A stretch of DNA of 43,125 bases from Candidatus Izemoplasma sp. (lineage in GTDB: Bacteria > Bacillota_I > Bacilli_A > Izemoplasmatales > Izemoplasmataceae), in assembly GCA_021736205.1 (NCBI GenBank), contig JAIPGF010000011.1, forward strand, positions 1-43,125, in the 5' to 3' direction. The position numbers were made by a program, and so were the translations under genes. The first letter of the stretch is position 1. Each line of letters begins with the position of its first letter. The notes beneath the pieces were generated by a model. It saw only the letters and a list, made by a program, of their open reading frames with translations, did no database searches and was not told where the DNA came from. Positions 1 to 7,264 of this stretch are shown piece by piece.

Positions 1-499
1 TTTATATCATTTGGAACTCCAACACACTTTGGAAAGAAAAAGTTATCGTGATCATTTAACAGGCATTGGTAATCGCCGTAAATTTGATAAAGAATTAGCT
101 GAAGCATTTGAAAATTATACCCGATATGAACATCCATTTGCCCTTGTGATTATTGATATTGATCACTTTAAGGATCTAAACGATAAGTATGGTCATCTTG
201 CAGGTGATAAAGCATTAATGAAATTGTCAGAAACTGTTTCAAAAAGAGTTCGTAAAACAGATTATTTCTGTAGAATAGGCGGCGATGAATTTGTTGTTTT
301 ATTAAAAGAATCTGACGACGATAATATTCAACAATTTATTTCCGATGTAAAACATCGAATTCAAGAGAATGAGTTTTTATCAGACAAAGATGTATCTATT
401 ACAACGGGGTATTCAATTATGTCTGAGAAGATTGAAAATAAAGATGAGTTATTTGAGTTAGCTGATCAAAACTTATACCAAAATAAAAAAGAACATTAA
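1..499 (+). CDS. GGDEF domain protein (diguanylate cyclase), 5' truncated
   Basis: The reading frame is open from the left window edge, so only the C-terminal catalytic domain is visible and the true start lies outside. The fragment contains the DxLTGIGNRR entry motif of GGDEF domains, the metal-binding IDIDHFKDLND segment and an intact GGDEF signature (bases about 278-292). Such domains make cyclic di-GMP from two GTP. An RxxD motif (RKTD) sits exactly five residues before GGDEF, which is the position of the inhibitory I-site, so product feedback inhibition is likely. The missing N-terminus would hold any sensor or membrane segments. The gene ends five bases before the promoter of the trpB leader, and I see no terminator between them. 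Confidence 0.9.
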   Translation, partial: LYHLELQHTLERKSYRDHLTGIGNRRKFDKELAEAFENYTRYEHPFALVIIDIDHFKDLNDKYGHLAGDKALMKLSETVSKRVRKTDYFCRIGGDEFVVLLKESDDDNIQQFISDVKHRIQENEFLSDKDVSITTGYSIMSEKIENKDELFELADQNLYQNKKEH

Positions 500-503
500 T
501 TTG

Positions 504-532
504 TTGACAATAGTAATTTGAGTTGCTATAAT
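504..532 (+). promoter_or_regulatory. Promoter of the Trp T-box leader
   Basis: A consensus -35 TTGACA (504-509) and a consensus -10 TATAAT (527-532) are separated by exactly 17 bases. Transcription would start near 539, just ahead of stem I of the T-box. It is the best promoter match in the window. Confidence 0.85.
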
Positions 533-535
533 CAA

Positions 536-793
536 ACCTAGAAATCGATAAGTAGAAGTGAGTAAATTTATCTATGTTAGCTAAGAGAGTCAGTGGTTGC
601 TGTAAACTGATGTAACATAATAAATTGAATGGGTCTATGAGATAATATCAGAAATAAGTATGATATTACGGGTGTTCCCGTTATAGAACTAGGGCATGAT
701 AGTGCTCGAAAAAGGGTTTTTTAACCGAATAAGAGGTGGCACCACGTCAATAACGTCCTCTACACATATTTTTGTGTAGAGGACTTTTTTTTA
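536..793 (+). promoter_or_regulatory. T-box leader, tryptophan specific
   Basis: The leader upstream of trpB has the T-box layout: an AGUA-type box near 550, a GNUG-type loop near 592-606, the specifier region and the T-box motif AGAGGTGGCACCACG (732-746), followed by a terminator. The likely specifier codon is TGG at 630-632, in a GAA-TGG context; it reads Trp and fits the downstream gene. The UGGC bulge of the T-box would pair with a GCCA tRNA 3' end. The AGAGG at the start of the motif can pair with CCTCT inside the left terminator arm (757-761), giving the antiterminator. Uncharged tRNA-Trp would therefore allow trpB transcription. The motif and terminator are plain; the specifier assignment is inferred from position. 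Confidence 0.88.
755..792 (+). terminator. Terminator of the Trp T-box
   Basis: A perfect 12-bp inverted repeat (755-766 with 773-784) is followed by eight T. It is the regulated terminator of the T-box and precedes the trpB ribosome binding region. Confidence 0.9.
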
Positions 794-797
794 TATT

Positions 798-823
798 AAA
801 GGAGGCTAACAATGGGACCTTGA
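798..823 (+). other. Three-codon ORF (M-G-P-stop) with a strong ribosome binding site
   Basis: Directly after the T-box terminator, AAAGGAGG (798-805) stands six bases before an ATG (812) that opens ATG-GGA-CCT-TGA. This is the best Shine-Dalgarno sequence of the trpB leader, yet it serves an ORF of only three codons that ends in Pro-stop. It may be a regulatory mini-ORF or the remnant of a decayed first gene. I cannot tell these apart from sequence. Confidence 0.4.
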
Positions 824-880
824 AGAGATCTAGTTAAGCAATTAAATTATAAAAATCGGAAGGTTAAATTAATTATCAAC

Positions 881-909
881 GAAAGGAGATTATGGTATTT
901 TTACCATAA
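881..909 (+). promoter_or_regulatory. SD plus hairpin (and 5-codon ORF) before trpB
   Basis: GAAAGGAG (881-888) is the only good Shine-Dalgarno near trpB but lies 28 bases from its ATG (917). Between them is a perfect hairpin, ATGGTA-TTTT-TACCAT (892-907). When folded it brings the SD to about 12 bases from the start. The same bases form an ORF ATG-GTA-TTT-TTA-CCA-TAA (MVFLP, 892-909) ending eight bases before the trpB start. Either a structural spacer or translational coupling is possible. Confidence 0.45.
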
Positions 910-916
910 TAAAACA

Positions 917-2089
917 ATGGAATTAGAATTCGGAAAATTTGGTGGACAATTTGTACCACCACAAGTTAAAGAAGCGTTAGATGAAGTTGCTGAGGCATTT
1001 GAAGAAGCAAAAAATGATCCTAGCTTTATCGAAGAATATAAATATTATCTTAAAAATTATGTTGGCAGACCATCTCCATTATATTTTGCAGAAAATTTAA
1101 CAAAAAAATATGATGGTGCAAAAATATACTTGAAACGTGAAGACTTAAATCATATGGGTGCACACAAGATAAATAATACTATTGGACAGATATTGTTAGC
1201 AAAACGTATGGGTAAAAAGAAAATAATAGCTGAAACTGGTGCTGGACAACATGGTGTAGCAACAGCTACAGCAGCTGCAATGTTTGATATGGAATGCGAG
1301 GTATTCCAAGGACAAGTCGATATGAATCGCCAACAACTTAATGTGTTTAGAATGGAATTGCTTGGAGCAAAAGTCACACCTGTTACATCTGGGACTAAAA
1401 CATTGAGTGATGCTGTTGATGTTGCCATAGGTGAGTGGATTGGGAGATTAGATGATACATTTTATTTACTTGGTAGTGTTGTTGGACCCCATCCATACCC
1501 ACAAATGGTAAGATTTTTTCAAAAGATAATTGGAGAAGAAGCTAAGAAACAAATTATGGAAGTAGAAAATAGTTTGCCTGATTATCTGGTCGCATGTGTC
1601 GGAGGCGGTTCTAATGCGATAGGATTATTCGCTGATTTTATGCCTGAGAAAGATGTCAAAATGATTGGTGTAGAAGCTGCTGGGAAAGGGCTTAATACAA
1701 AAATGCACGCAGCAACCATGACAACAGGTAAAGAAACAGTGATTCATGGGATGAATACAAAAGCCGTGGTAGATGATGAAGGAAACATTAGTCCAGTTTA
1801 TTCTATTAGTGCTGGGTTGGATTACCCTGGTGTTGGACCAGAACATGCTTATTTACAAGAAACAAAACGCGCTGATTATTATGCTGTAACTGATCAAGAA
1901 GCAGTAGATGCCTTTTTAGAATTATCAAAAGAAGAAGGAATTATACCAGCTATAGAATCAAGTCATGCCATTGCATATGCCACGAAACTTGCACCAACGT
2001 TAAATAAAGATCAAATAATTATTATAAACGTATCAGGTCGTGGAGATAAAGATACTGATTCAATCATGTCTTATATCAAAGATAATTAA
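917..2089 (+). CDS. trpB: Tryptophan synthase beta chain
   Basis: A 390-residue PLP enzyme that condenses indole with L-serine to give L-tryptophan. The N-terminal FGGQFVP block, the PLP lysine K84 in GAHKINNT, the catalytic glutamate E106 in ETGAGQHG and the phosphate-binding GGGSNAIG loop (229-236) place it in the normal TrpB1 type, at about the usual length. No trpA or other trp gene is adjacent: the next gene encodes an unrelated membrane protein. It may therefore use free or scavenged indole, or pair with a TrpA encoded elsewhere. Expression is controlled by the Trp T-box upstream. The ATG at 917 is chosen by homology, because the nearest SD is unusually far away (see the hairpin entry). 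Confidence 0.96.
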   Translation: MELEFGKFGGQFVPPQVKEALDEVAEAFEEAKNDPSFIEEYKYYLKNYVGRPSPLYFAENLTKKYDGAKIYLKREDLNHMGAHKINNTIGQILLAKRMGKKKIIAETGAGQHGVATATAAAMFDMECEVFQGQVDMNRQQLNVFRMELLGAKVTPVTSGTKTLSDAVDVAIGEWIGRLDDTFYLLGSVVGPHPYPQMVRFFQKIIGEEAKKQIMEVENSLPDYLVACVGGGSNAIGLFADFMPEKDVKMIGVEAAGKGLNTKMHAATMTTGKETVIHGMNTKAVVDDEGNISPVYSISAGLDYPGVGPEHAYLQETKRADYYAVTDQEAVDAFLELSKEEGIIPAIESSHAIAYATKLAPTLNKDQIIIINVSGRGDKDTDSIMSYIKDN

Positions 2090-2141
2090 TTAGTTTCTCT
2101 TCTTTAAGAAATATATTATAATAAAATAAAGGAGAGATAAT

Positions 2142-2549
2142 ATGAATGAAATAGAACAACTAATCGAACAGTATCAAAGAAAATTAAAAATACCGTTTGT
2201 CTTTACAAACCTGCTTCTAATAGCAACACTAGTAGGTATATTAATCGCTGTTATCAATAGACACTTCTCAGCAATATTATTAGCTGTTGTTCTTGTGTTT
2301 GTAATGATTAAATGGATGAGTTTATTAAAAAGAAGACAATTACTTTTTTATCTTTACGAAAATTACAAAAGACATAAAGAAGAAAGTTTGCAGAAACTAA
2401 ACAATCACTTACATAATTTAAAACAGAACGTAAAAAATGCCAATAAAAGACCAGAAGAAGGATCAATCAACGTAAAAGAAGTTAAAAGAGCCAAAAAAGT
2501 ATATAATAAATATAAAAAATTATATGATATGATTAAAGAATTTCGATAA
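2142..2549 (+). CDS. Small membrane protein with basic C-terminal tail, unknown function
   Basis: I do not recognise this 135-residue protein. It has a short charged N-terminus, two adjacent hydrophobic segments (about residues 17-39 and 42-60) separated by a short turn, and a Lys/Arg-rich, probably helical or coiled-coil cytoplasmic tail from about residue 62 to the end. The tail has many repeated Lys-Tyr, Lys-Lys and Asn-Lys pairs. The start is supported by AAAGGAGAG ten bases upstream. It lies 52 bases after trpB with no convincing terminator between, so partial co-transcription is possible, although TATTATAAT just upstream could serve as its own -10 region. A strong terminator follows it. 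Confidence 0.7.
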   Translation: MNEIEQLIEQYQRKLKIPFVFTNLLLIATLVGILIAVINRHFSAILLAVVLVFVMIKWMSLLKRRQLLFYLYENYKRHKEESLQKLNNHLHNLKQNVKNANKRPEEGSINVKEVKRAKKVYNKYKKLYDMIKEFR

Positions 2550-2584
2550 GTACAACCCTCCTATTTACATTAATATACAAAAAA

Positions 2585-2608
2585 AGAAGACATTTAGTCT
2601 TCTTTTTT
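2585..2608. terminator. Bidirectional terminator between convergent genes
   Basis: The inverted repeat AGAAGAC-ATTTA-GTCTTCT is flanked by A-runs on the left and T-runs on the right, so it can stop transcription from both the small membrane gene and the DUF2892 gene. Confidence 0.85.
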
Positions 2609-2619
2609 ATTAATGAAAA

Positions 2620-2823
2620 TTATTCTTCCTCTTTTGGCGGATCTATTTTGCAAGTATTAATTCCGAATAAGCTATAAAGTCCACATGTTCCAAGGAAGCC
2701 TGTTAGTGCTAGTATCACAGTACCAATTAGAAACCAGTAACTATAAAGGATGGCTAACACCAAAAATACAATTGCTAATGCATATCTCACATAAGCATCT
2801 TCTTTTCCAACATTTTTCTTCAA
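2620..2823 (-). CDS. DUF2892 (YgaP-like transmembrane) small protein
   Basis: The 67-residue protein has the standard DUF2892 pattern: a KKNVGKEDAYVRY start, two transmembrane segments (LAIVFLVLAILYSYW, then LIGTVILALTGFLGTCGLY) and a GINTC tail. In some proteins this domain is fused to a rhodanese domain; here it stands alone, and its role in small stand-alone forms is unknown. I place the start at TTG 2823, because AGAGGTGA lies five bases upstream and KKNVG then begins the protein as in relatives. The in-frame GTG at 2832 would overlap that SD. The tail PPKEEE is acidic. Two exact copies of a 10-bp sequence overlap its probable -35 region. Confidence 0.85.
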   Translation of the reverse strand: MKKNVGKEDAYVRYALAIVFLVLAILYSYWFLIGTVILALTGFLGTCGLYSLFGINTCKIDPPKEEE

Positions 2824-2842
2824 AAATTTCACCTCTGTATTT

Positions 2843-2882
2843 ATTATAATACATTTTTTATACTTTTACACTCTTTTACACT
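2843..2882 (-). promoter_or_regulatory. Promoter of the DUF2892 gene with tandem 10-bp repeat
   Basis: Read on the minus strand, a TATAAT -10 (plus 2843-2848) lies ahead of the gene. The -35 position falls inside two adjacent, identical decamers, CTTTTACACT on the plus strand (2863-2872 and 2873-2882). Such a tandem repeat over a -35 could be an operator, but no regulator is visible. Confidence 0.4.
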
Positions 2883-2998
2883 ATAAAGAGATATTTTTTT
2901 CATAAAACTGTTTTGTTCTTTTAACTTAGATAATAAAAACTGTCCATCTCAAAAATGGTAAAACTGTGTATTTATAAATGACAGTATATTTGTTATAG

Positions 2999-3023
2999 TA
3001 TAATTGCAAATAACAAGAAAGGG
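2999..3023 (+). promoter_or_regulatory. Probable -10 and RBS of pdxS
   Basis: A consensus TATAAT (2999-3004) is followed by AAGAAAGGG (3015-3023), seven bases before the ATG at 3031. A weak -35 (ATGACA, 2978-2983) has only 15-bp spacing. The short 5' leader and this RBS favour ATG 3031 over the in-frame TTG at 3004. Confidence 0.5.
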
Positions 3024-3030
3024 TGTTTTT

Positions 3031-3906
3031 ATGAACAACGAACGATATGAATTAAACAAAGAACTTGCACAAATGTTAAAAGGTGGCGTTATTATGGATG
3101 TCACTAACAGTGACCAAGCAAAAATAGCAGAAGAAGCGGGAGCTTGCGCTGTAATGGCACTAGAAAGAATTCCTGCAGATATAAGAGCTTCTGGAGGTAT
3201 TTCAAGAATGAGTGATCCTAAACTTATTAAAGAGATACAAGAAGCAGTTAGTATTCCAGTTATGGCTAAGGTTAGAATTGGACATTTTGTAGAAGCACAA
3301 ATTTTAGAAGCTTTAGAAATTGATTATATTGATGAATCCGAAGTATTATCACCTGCTGATGATATTTATCATATTGATAAAACGAAATTCAATGTACCAT
3401 TTGTTTGCGGTGCCAAAAATCTTGGGGAAGCTCTTCGAAGAATTGAAGAAGGAGCTGCAATGATTCGAACAAAAGGGGAACCAGGAACTGGAGACGTTAT
3501 TCAAGCTGTTGTTCACATGAGAAAAATCATGGGAGAAATGCGTAATATTCAATCATTACGTGAAGATGAATTATTTGAAAAAGCAAAACAACTACAAGTA
3601 CAAGTTGATTTATTAAAATACGTTAAAGAAAATGGTAAATTACCGGTTGTGAACTTTGCTGCTGGTGGAGTAGCGACACCTGCTGATGCTGCATTAATGA
3701 TGCAACTTGGTGCAGAAGGCGTATTTGTAGGTAGTGGTATTTTCAAATCAGGTAATCCTAAAAAAAGAGCCAAAGCAATTGTTCAAGCAGTAACTAATTA
3801 TGATGATCCTAAATTATTAGCTAAATTGTCTGAAGATTTAGGGGAAGCAATGGTTGGTATTAATGAAGATGAAATTGATTTATTAATGCGTCAACGTGGT
3901 GAATAA
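3031..3906 (+). CDS. pdxS: Pyridoxal 5'-phosphate synthase, lyase subunit PdxS
   Basis: A 291-residue PdxS that builds pyridoxal 5'-phosphate from ribose 5-phosphate, glyceraldehyde 3-phosphate and ammonia in the DXP-independent route. D23, K80 (MAKVRIGHF) and K148 ([11 protein letters not shown]) match the catalytic Asp and the two Schiff-base lysines known from this family. The (beta/alpha)8 phosphate loops GGVATPADA and FVGSGIF are intact. Length is normal. pdxT follows two bases after the stop codon, as in most genomes, and supplies ammonia through the PdxS-PdxT complex. PLP is needed by at least six enzymes encoded in this same window (TrpB, PatA, LysA, HisC, the SPT-like enzyme and a second aminotransferase fold), but the link is only metabolic. 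Confidence 0.97.
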   Translation: MNNERYELNKELAQMLKGGVIMDVTNSDQAKIAEEAGACAVMALERIPADIRASGGISRMSDPKLIKEIQEAVSIPVMAKVRIGHFVEAQILEALEIDYIDESEVLSPADDIYHIDKTKFNVPFVCGAKNLGEALRRIEEGAAMIRTKGEPGTGDVIQAVVHMRKIMGEMRNIQSLREDELFEKAKQLQVQVDLLKYVKENGKLPVVNFAAGGVATPADAALMMQLGAEGVFVGSGIFKSGNPKKRAKAIVQAVTNYDDPKLLAKLSEDLGEAMVGINEDEIDLLMRQRGE

Positions 3907-3908
3907 TA

Positions 3909-4484
3909 ATGCAGATTGGTGTTTTAGCTCTCCAAGGCGCATTTATTGAACATAGAAAAATGTTTGAAAAACTGGGTGTTGAAACATTTGAAATTAGGAA
4001 TCCTTCGTGTTTAGAAAAGGACATGGATGGATTAGTAATCCCTGGTGGTGAAAGCACAACGATGTTTAAACTCCTTAATGATTTAGGGATGGTCGAGCGA
4101 ATCAAAACGTTGATTAAAAATGGCTTACCTGTATTAGGGACTTGCGCAGGATTAATTTTATTAGCAAATAAAGTTGAAAACTACAAACGTTCATTTTTGA
4201 AGTCTATGGATATTATAGCATTAAAGAATGCTTATGGACGACAACTAGGAAGTTTTAAAACGTTTGGTGAATTTGATGGTGTCAAAAAAATACCGTTTAT
4301 ATTTATCCGAGCACCTTACATCAAATCAGTTGGTAGTTCAGTAGAGATTCTTGCGACACATCGTGAAAAAATAGTCGCTGCAAGAGAAAAAAATATATTA
4401 GTAACAGCATTTCATCCAGAACTTGCAAATAATACATATATACATGAATATTTTATTAACATCGTCACTGAATCAAAACACTAG
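3909..4484 (+). CDS. pdxT: Pyridoxal 5'-phosphate synthase, glutaminase subunit PdxT
   Basis: A 191-residue class I glutamine amidotransferase that releases ammonia from glutamine and passes it to PdxS. The nucleophile C79 lies in GTCAGLILL, the catalytic His and Glu are H169 and E171 in FHPEL, and the oxyanion region GGEST lies at 47-51. The start ATG is two bases after pdxS. A terminator begins inside the last codons, so pdxST is a two-gene operon. Confidence 0.96.
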   Translation: MQIGVLALQGAFIEHRKMFEKLGVETFEIRNPSCLEKDMDGLVIPGGESTTMFKLLNDLGMVERIKTLIKNGLPVLGTCAGLILLANKVENYKRSFLKSMDIIALKNAYGRQLGSFKTFGEFDGVKKIPFIFIRAPYIKSVGSSVEILATHREKIVAAREKNILVTAFHPELANNTYIHEYFINIVTESKH

Positions 4485-4506
4485 CTTCAAAATCTAGTGT
4501 TTTTTT
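4477..4506 (+). terminator. Terminator of pdxST
   Basis: AACACTAG and CTAGTGTT (4477-4484 with 4494-4501) form an 8-bp stem followed by a T-run. The left arm includes the pdxT stop codon. Confidence 0.85.
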
Positions 4507-4565
4507 CAGTTAATCACTATAATTTTAATAATATATTTAGTATAATTAAAAATAGGAGGTAGATG

Positions 4566-5414
4566 ATGAGTATTGCAATAATCACCGACAGCACCGCAGT
4601 TATGGAAAAAGAATTTGTTAATCAGAACAATAACTTATATATCTTACCACTTCAGATTCTGTTTGGAGAGAATGTATTTTTAGATGGCGTTGATTTAACT
4701 CAGAAGTCTTTTTTTAAAAAAATGAATTCAATTGAAAAAATCCCAACAACATCTCAGCCATCGCTAGGGACTGTACTAAAACTGTTTGAAAAGTTAAAAG
4801 AATCATATAGTGAAATACTATATATTACAATTAGCTCTAAAATTAGTGGAACATATTCAACAGCTAGATTAGCAGCTAATCAAGTTGATGATGTAAAAAT
4901 AGAAATATTTGATAGTCTTAGCACATCTGTGTTACAAAATTACTTAGTTAAAGAGGCTGTTAAATTAGCACATGAAAATAAACCATTAGAAGATATTATA
5001 AAGCACTTAACTAGTTTAAGAAGTAAGTCTAATATTTATTTAGTAGTTGATGATCTAAAGCATTTAGGAAGGACAGGCAGAGTCAATAATTTAAGTGCTA
5101 TCTTCGGGGGACTATTAAAAATCAAACCAATATTAAAGTTTGAAGATGGGTATATCAACTTACATAAAAAAGTAAGGACATTAAAACGAGCAATTTTAGA
5201 AACTTTGGAATTTATTAGATACATCAATCCAGATAAAATTGAAACAATTATGATTGCACATGCCGATGGAGAAGATAACGCTAAAAGATTAAAACGAACA
5301 CTTAAAGAAATATTTCCTAAAAAAGATTTTTTCATTGGAGAGCTTTCGCCAGTAATCAGTGTTCATACGGGTCCCAATACAGTTGGGATCGCGTGGATAG
5401 GTAAAGAAAATTGA
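4566..5414 (+). CDS. DegV family fatty-acid-binding protein
   Basis: A 282-residue DegV/FakB-type protein. It has the N-terminal IAIITDSTA strand, the TTSQPS block, SGTYSTARLA and the C-terminal GPNTVGIAW segment typical of the family. Members bind a fatty acid and, with the kinase FakA, present it for phosphorylation and entry into phospholipid synthesis. No FakA is nearby, so the exact partner is unknown. AGGAGG (4554-4559) lies six bases from ATG 4566 but only three from ATG 4563, so I prefer 4566. A TATAAT at 4541-4546 is a plausible -10. The next gene starts 14 bases downstream of the TGA stop, suggesting co-transcription. Confidence 0.9.
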   Translation: MSIAIITDSTAVMEKEFVNQNNNLYILPLQILFGENVFLDGVDLTQKSFFKKMNSIEKIPTTSQPSLGTVLKLFEKLKESYSEILYITISSKISGTYSTARLAANQVDDVKIEIFDSLSTSVLQNYLVKEAVKLAHENKPLEDIIKHLTSLRSKSNIYLVVDDLKHLGRTGRVNNLSAIFGGLLKIKPILKFEDGYINLHKKVRTLKRAILETLEFIRYINPDKIETIMIAHADGEDNAKRLKRTLKEIFPKKDFFIGELSPVISVHTGPNTVGIAWIGKEN

Positions 5415-5428
5415 AAGGAATGATTTAA

Positions 5429-5692
5429 ATGTTTATACCAATTCTTTCAGGATTATTATTAATTGCTGTTATTATTAAACATTATGTTGTTTATTTTACA
5501 AAAGTATACAGAATTAATGGACATTTAGTGGTTGGAGCATTAGAAATAATCTTTATTTTTCTCGCATCAATTTATTATTTCCCCACAGATGCCAGTTTAT
5601 TTCTTTTAGTTGTATATGCCCCGTTATTAATTGATTTTTTCGCATCCGTTTATTTTGAATGGACAGAAATATGGGGAAATAAATACAAATAA
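5429..5692 (+). CDS. Small three-segment membrane protein, unknown function
   Basis: An 87-residue hydrophobic protein with about three transmembrane segments: the N-terminal segment (residues 3-24), one around GALEIIFIFLASIYYF, and one around LFLLVVYAPLLIDFF. It ends in a short charged tail. The RBS AAAGGAATG is about ten bases before the ATG. I recognise no family. It follows the DegV gene by 14 bases and may be expressed with it; that position alone does not define a role. Confidence 0.65.
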   Translation: MFIPILSGLLLIAVIIKHYVVYFTKVYRINGHLVVGALEIIFIFLASIYYFPTDASLFLLVVYAPLLIDFFASVYFEWTEIWGNKYK

Positions 5693-5779
5693 ATACTTAT
5701 ACATAGTTCGATAAAGAAGATCTTTTTTAGTATGTACATTCAGTTAATAAACTCTAAAAGTATTTTTTAGGAGGTAGTG

Positions 5780-6061
5780 ATGGAATCGAAGACAACAAAA
5801 AAATATCTTTTATCAGGCACTGTTCAAGGTGTGGGTATGAGATTTTTTATCAGACAGACAGCAAGACGATTGGAATTAAAAGGATATGTTAAAAACTTGT
5901 CTGATGGACGCGTTGAATGTATTGTTCAAGGGTTACTCAAAACAATAAATAATTTTGAAGATTCACTTAAAAAAGAATCACCCGGTAGAATAAATGACAT
6001 TGAAAACAAAATAATTGAAAATGATAAACAATATAAAAAGTTTCGAGTAAAATTCAGATAA
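5780..6061 (+). CDS. acyP: Acylphosphatase
   Basis: A 93-residue acylphosphatase that hydrolyses the carboxyl-phosphate bond of acyl phosphates such as acetyl or carbamoyl phosphate. The GTVQGVGMRFF loop carries the substrate-binding arginine R21, and VKNLSDG carries the catalytic asparagine N39. The aromatic residue usual in VQGVGFR is Met here, a mild variant. AGGAGG at 5769-5774 stands five bases from ATG 5780, which decides the start over the adjacent GTG. The gene ends at a strong two-way terminator. Confidence 0.93.
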   Translation: MESKTTKKYLLSGTVQGVGMRFFIRQTARRLELKGYVKNLSDGRVECIVQGLLKTINNFEDSLKKESPGRINDIENKIIENDKQYKKFRVKFR

Positions 6062-6080
6062 AAAACTTTCAAATATACTA

Positions 6081-6110
6081 AAAAGACATATCAAAAATGA
6101 TATGTCTTTT
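6081..6110. terminator. Bidirectional terminator between acyP and patA
   Basis: A perfect 13-bp inverted repeat (6081-6093 with 6098-6110) with an AAAA loop has A-run and T-run ends on both strands. It separates the convergent acyP and patA genes. Confidence 0.9.
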
Positions 6111-6136
6111 ATTGTTATCCATTATCTAAGTTGTTA

Positions 6137-7264
6137 TTAAATATTTCTAATGAATGTACTAAACTTTTCCATAGCTTCTTTTAACGTTTTAAGGTTAGTT
6201 GCATAGGATAAACGTATATAATGATCATTTTTACCTAAGAATGCTTTTCCTGGAATTACTGCGACTTGTTGATGCATCAGAAGTTTATCACAAAATTCTT
6301 CAGATGTTAGACCAAATTTGGATATATCAACAAATATATAAAATGCACCATCTGGTGAGATAAAAGGCAACTTTAATTCAGTCAATCTAGAAATTAGGAA
6401 ATCACGTCGTTTTTTTAATGTTTCGACCATAATGTTATTATCAACATCTAATGCTTTTAATGCGCCATATTGGGAGATGGAGGTAGCACTTGTAACACTA
6501 TATTGATGTGTTTTTAACAGTTGGCTGACAAGTTCTTTTGCTGATAGTAAATAACCAATTCTAAGACCTGTCATTGCGTGTGATTTAGAAAATCCATTTA
6601 ATATAATAAGTTGATGTTTTAGGGATGTGTAAGAGGCAAAAGACGTATAATAGTCAGAAAAAACAATATCGCTATAAATTTCATCAACAATTAATAAGAC
6701 ATTATATTTTAAAACAAATTCTTTGATTATTTCCATTTCTTTTTCAGAGTAGACTTTTCCTGTAGGATTGTTGGGGTTTGTAATAATTAGAGCTTTTGTT
6801 TTATTAGAATAAACATCCATTAGTTGTTTCATTGTTAATGTGTTATTTGTTTTAAGAAGATTAATTTCTTTAACAATGCCACCTTCTAATGTTATAAGTG
6901 GTTTGTATCCAACATATCCTGGTGTCGGGATGATGACTTCATCACCTGGAGAAACAACTGATCTTATAGTAGTTGAAATTCCTTCTGTAGAACCAACAGT
7001 GATAATGCATTCTGTCTCATCATAGTTATCATAATCATGTGTGATTTTAGAACGTAATGATTTTAATCCGGCATTAGTGGTATAGTTTGTTTGATTATTA
7101 TCAAGTGCTTTTTTTATGGCTTTTTTTATGGCAGGATCAACCTCAAAATCTAACTCACCTAATGTTAGTTTGATAACATTACTGATGTTGTTTGTTTTTT
7201 GATTAAATTTACGGATACCACTAATTTCAATGTTTTCTATTTCGTCTTTGGTAAATTTAGACAT
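6137..7264 (-). CDS. patA: N-acetyl-LL-diaminopimelate aminotransferase
   Basis: A 375-residue fold-type I aminotransferase. The start resembles B. subtilis PatA (EISGIRKF), NPNNPTG lies at 163-169, VDEIYSD holds the PLP Asp and Tyr, and SKSHAMTGLRIGY supplies the PLP lysine K227. By sequence alone it could be a general aspartate or aromatic aminotransferase. Its overlap with an M20 deacetylase and its neighbourhood with dapH point to N-acetyl-L-2-amino-6-oxopimelate transamination in the acetylase branch of lysine synthesis. I start it at ATG 7264, overlapping the deacetylase gene by 8 bases; a GTG at 7273 is also in frame but has no better RBS. Confidence 0.85.
   Translation of the reverse strand: MSKFTKDEIENIEISGIRKFNQKTNNISNVIKLTLGELDFEVDPAIKKAIKKALDNNQTNYTTNAGLKSLRSKITHDYDNYDETECIITVGSTEGISTTIRSVVSPGDEVIIPTPGYVGYKPLITLEGGIVKEINLLKTNNTLTMKQLMDVYSNKTKALIITNPNNPTGKVYSEKEMEIIKEFVLKYNVLLIVDEIYSDIVFSDYYTSFASYTSLKHQLIILNGFSKSHAMTGLRIGYLLSAKELVSQLLKTHQYSVTSATSISQYGALKALDVDNNIMVETLKKRRDFLISRLTELKLPFISPDGAFYIFVDISKFGLTSEEFCDKLLMHQQVAVIPGKAFLGKNDHYIRLSYATNLKTLKEAMEKFSTFIRNI

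Noticed and set aside
4563-5414. Mollicute-type code (TGA as Trp)
   Set aside because: Several genes, including the DegV gene, dapA, dapF, hisH and hisF, end at TGA at overlaps or before RBS-defined starts, and all Trp codons in conserved proteins are TGG.
5710-5735. AAGATCTT with a T-run as a terminator after the small membrane protein gene
   Set aside because: The palindrome has no loop, so a hairpin would keep only a couple of pairs; not a convincing terminator.
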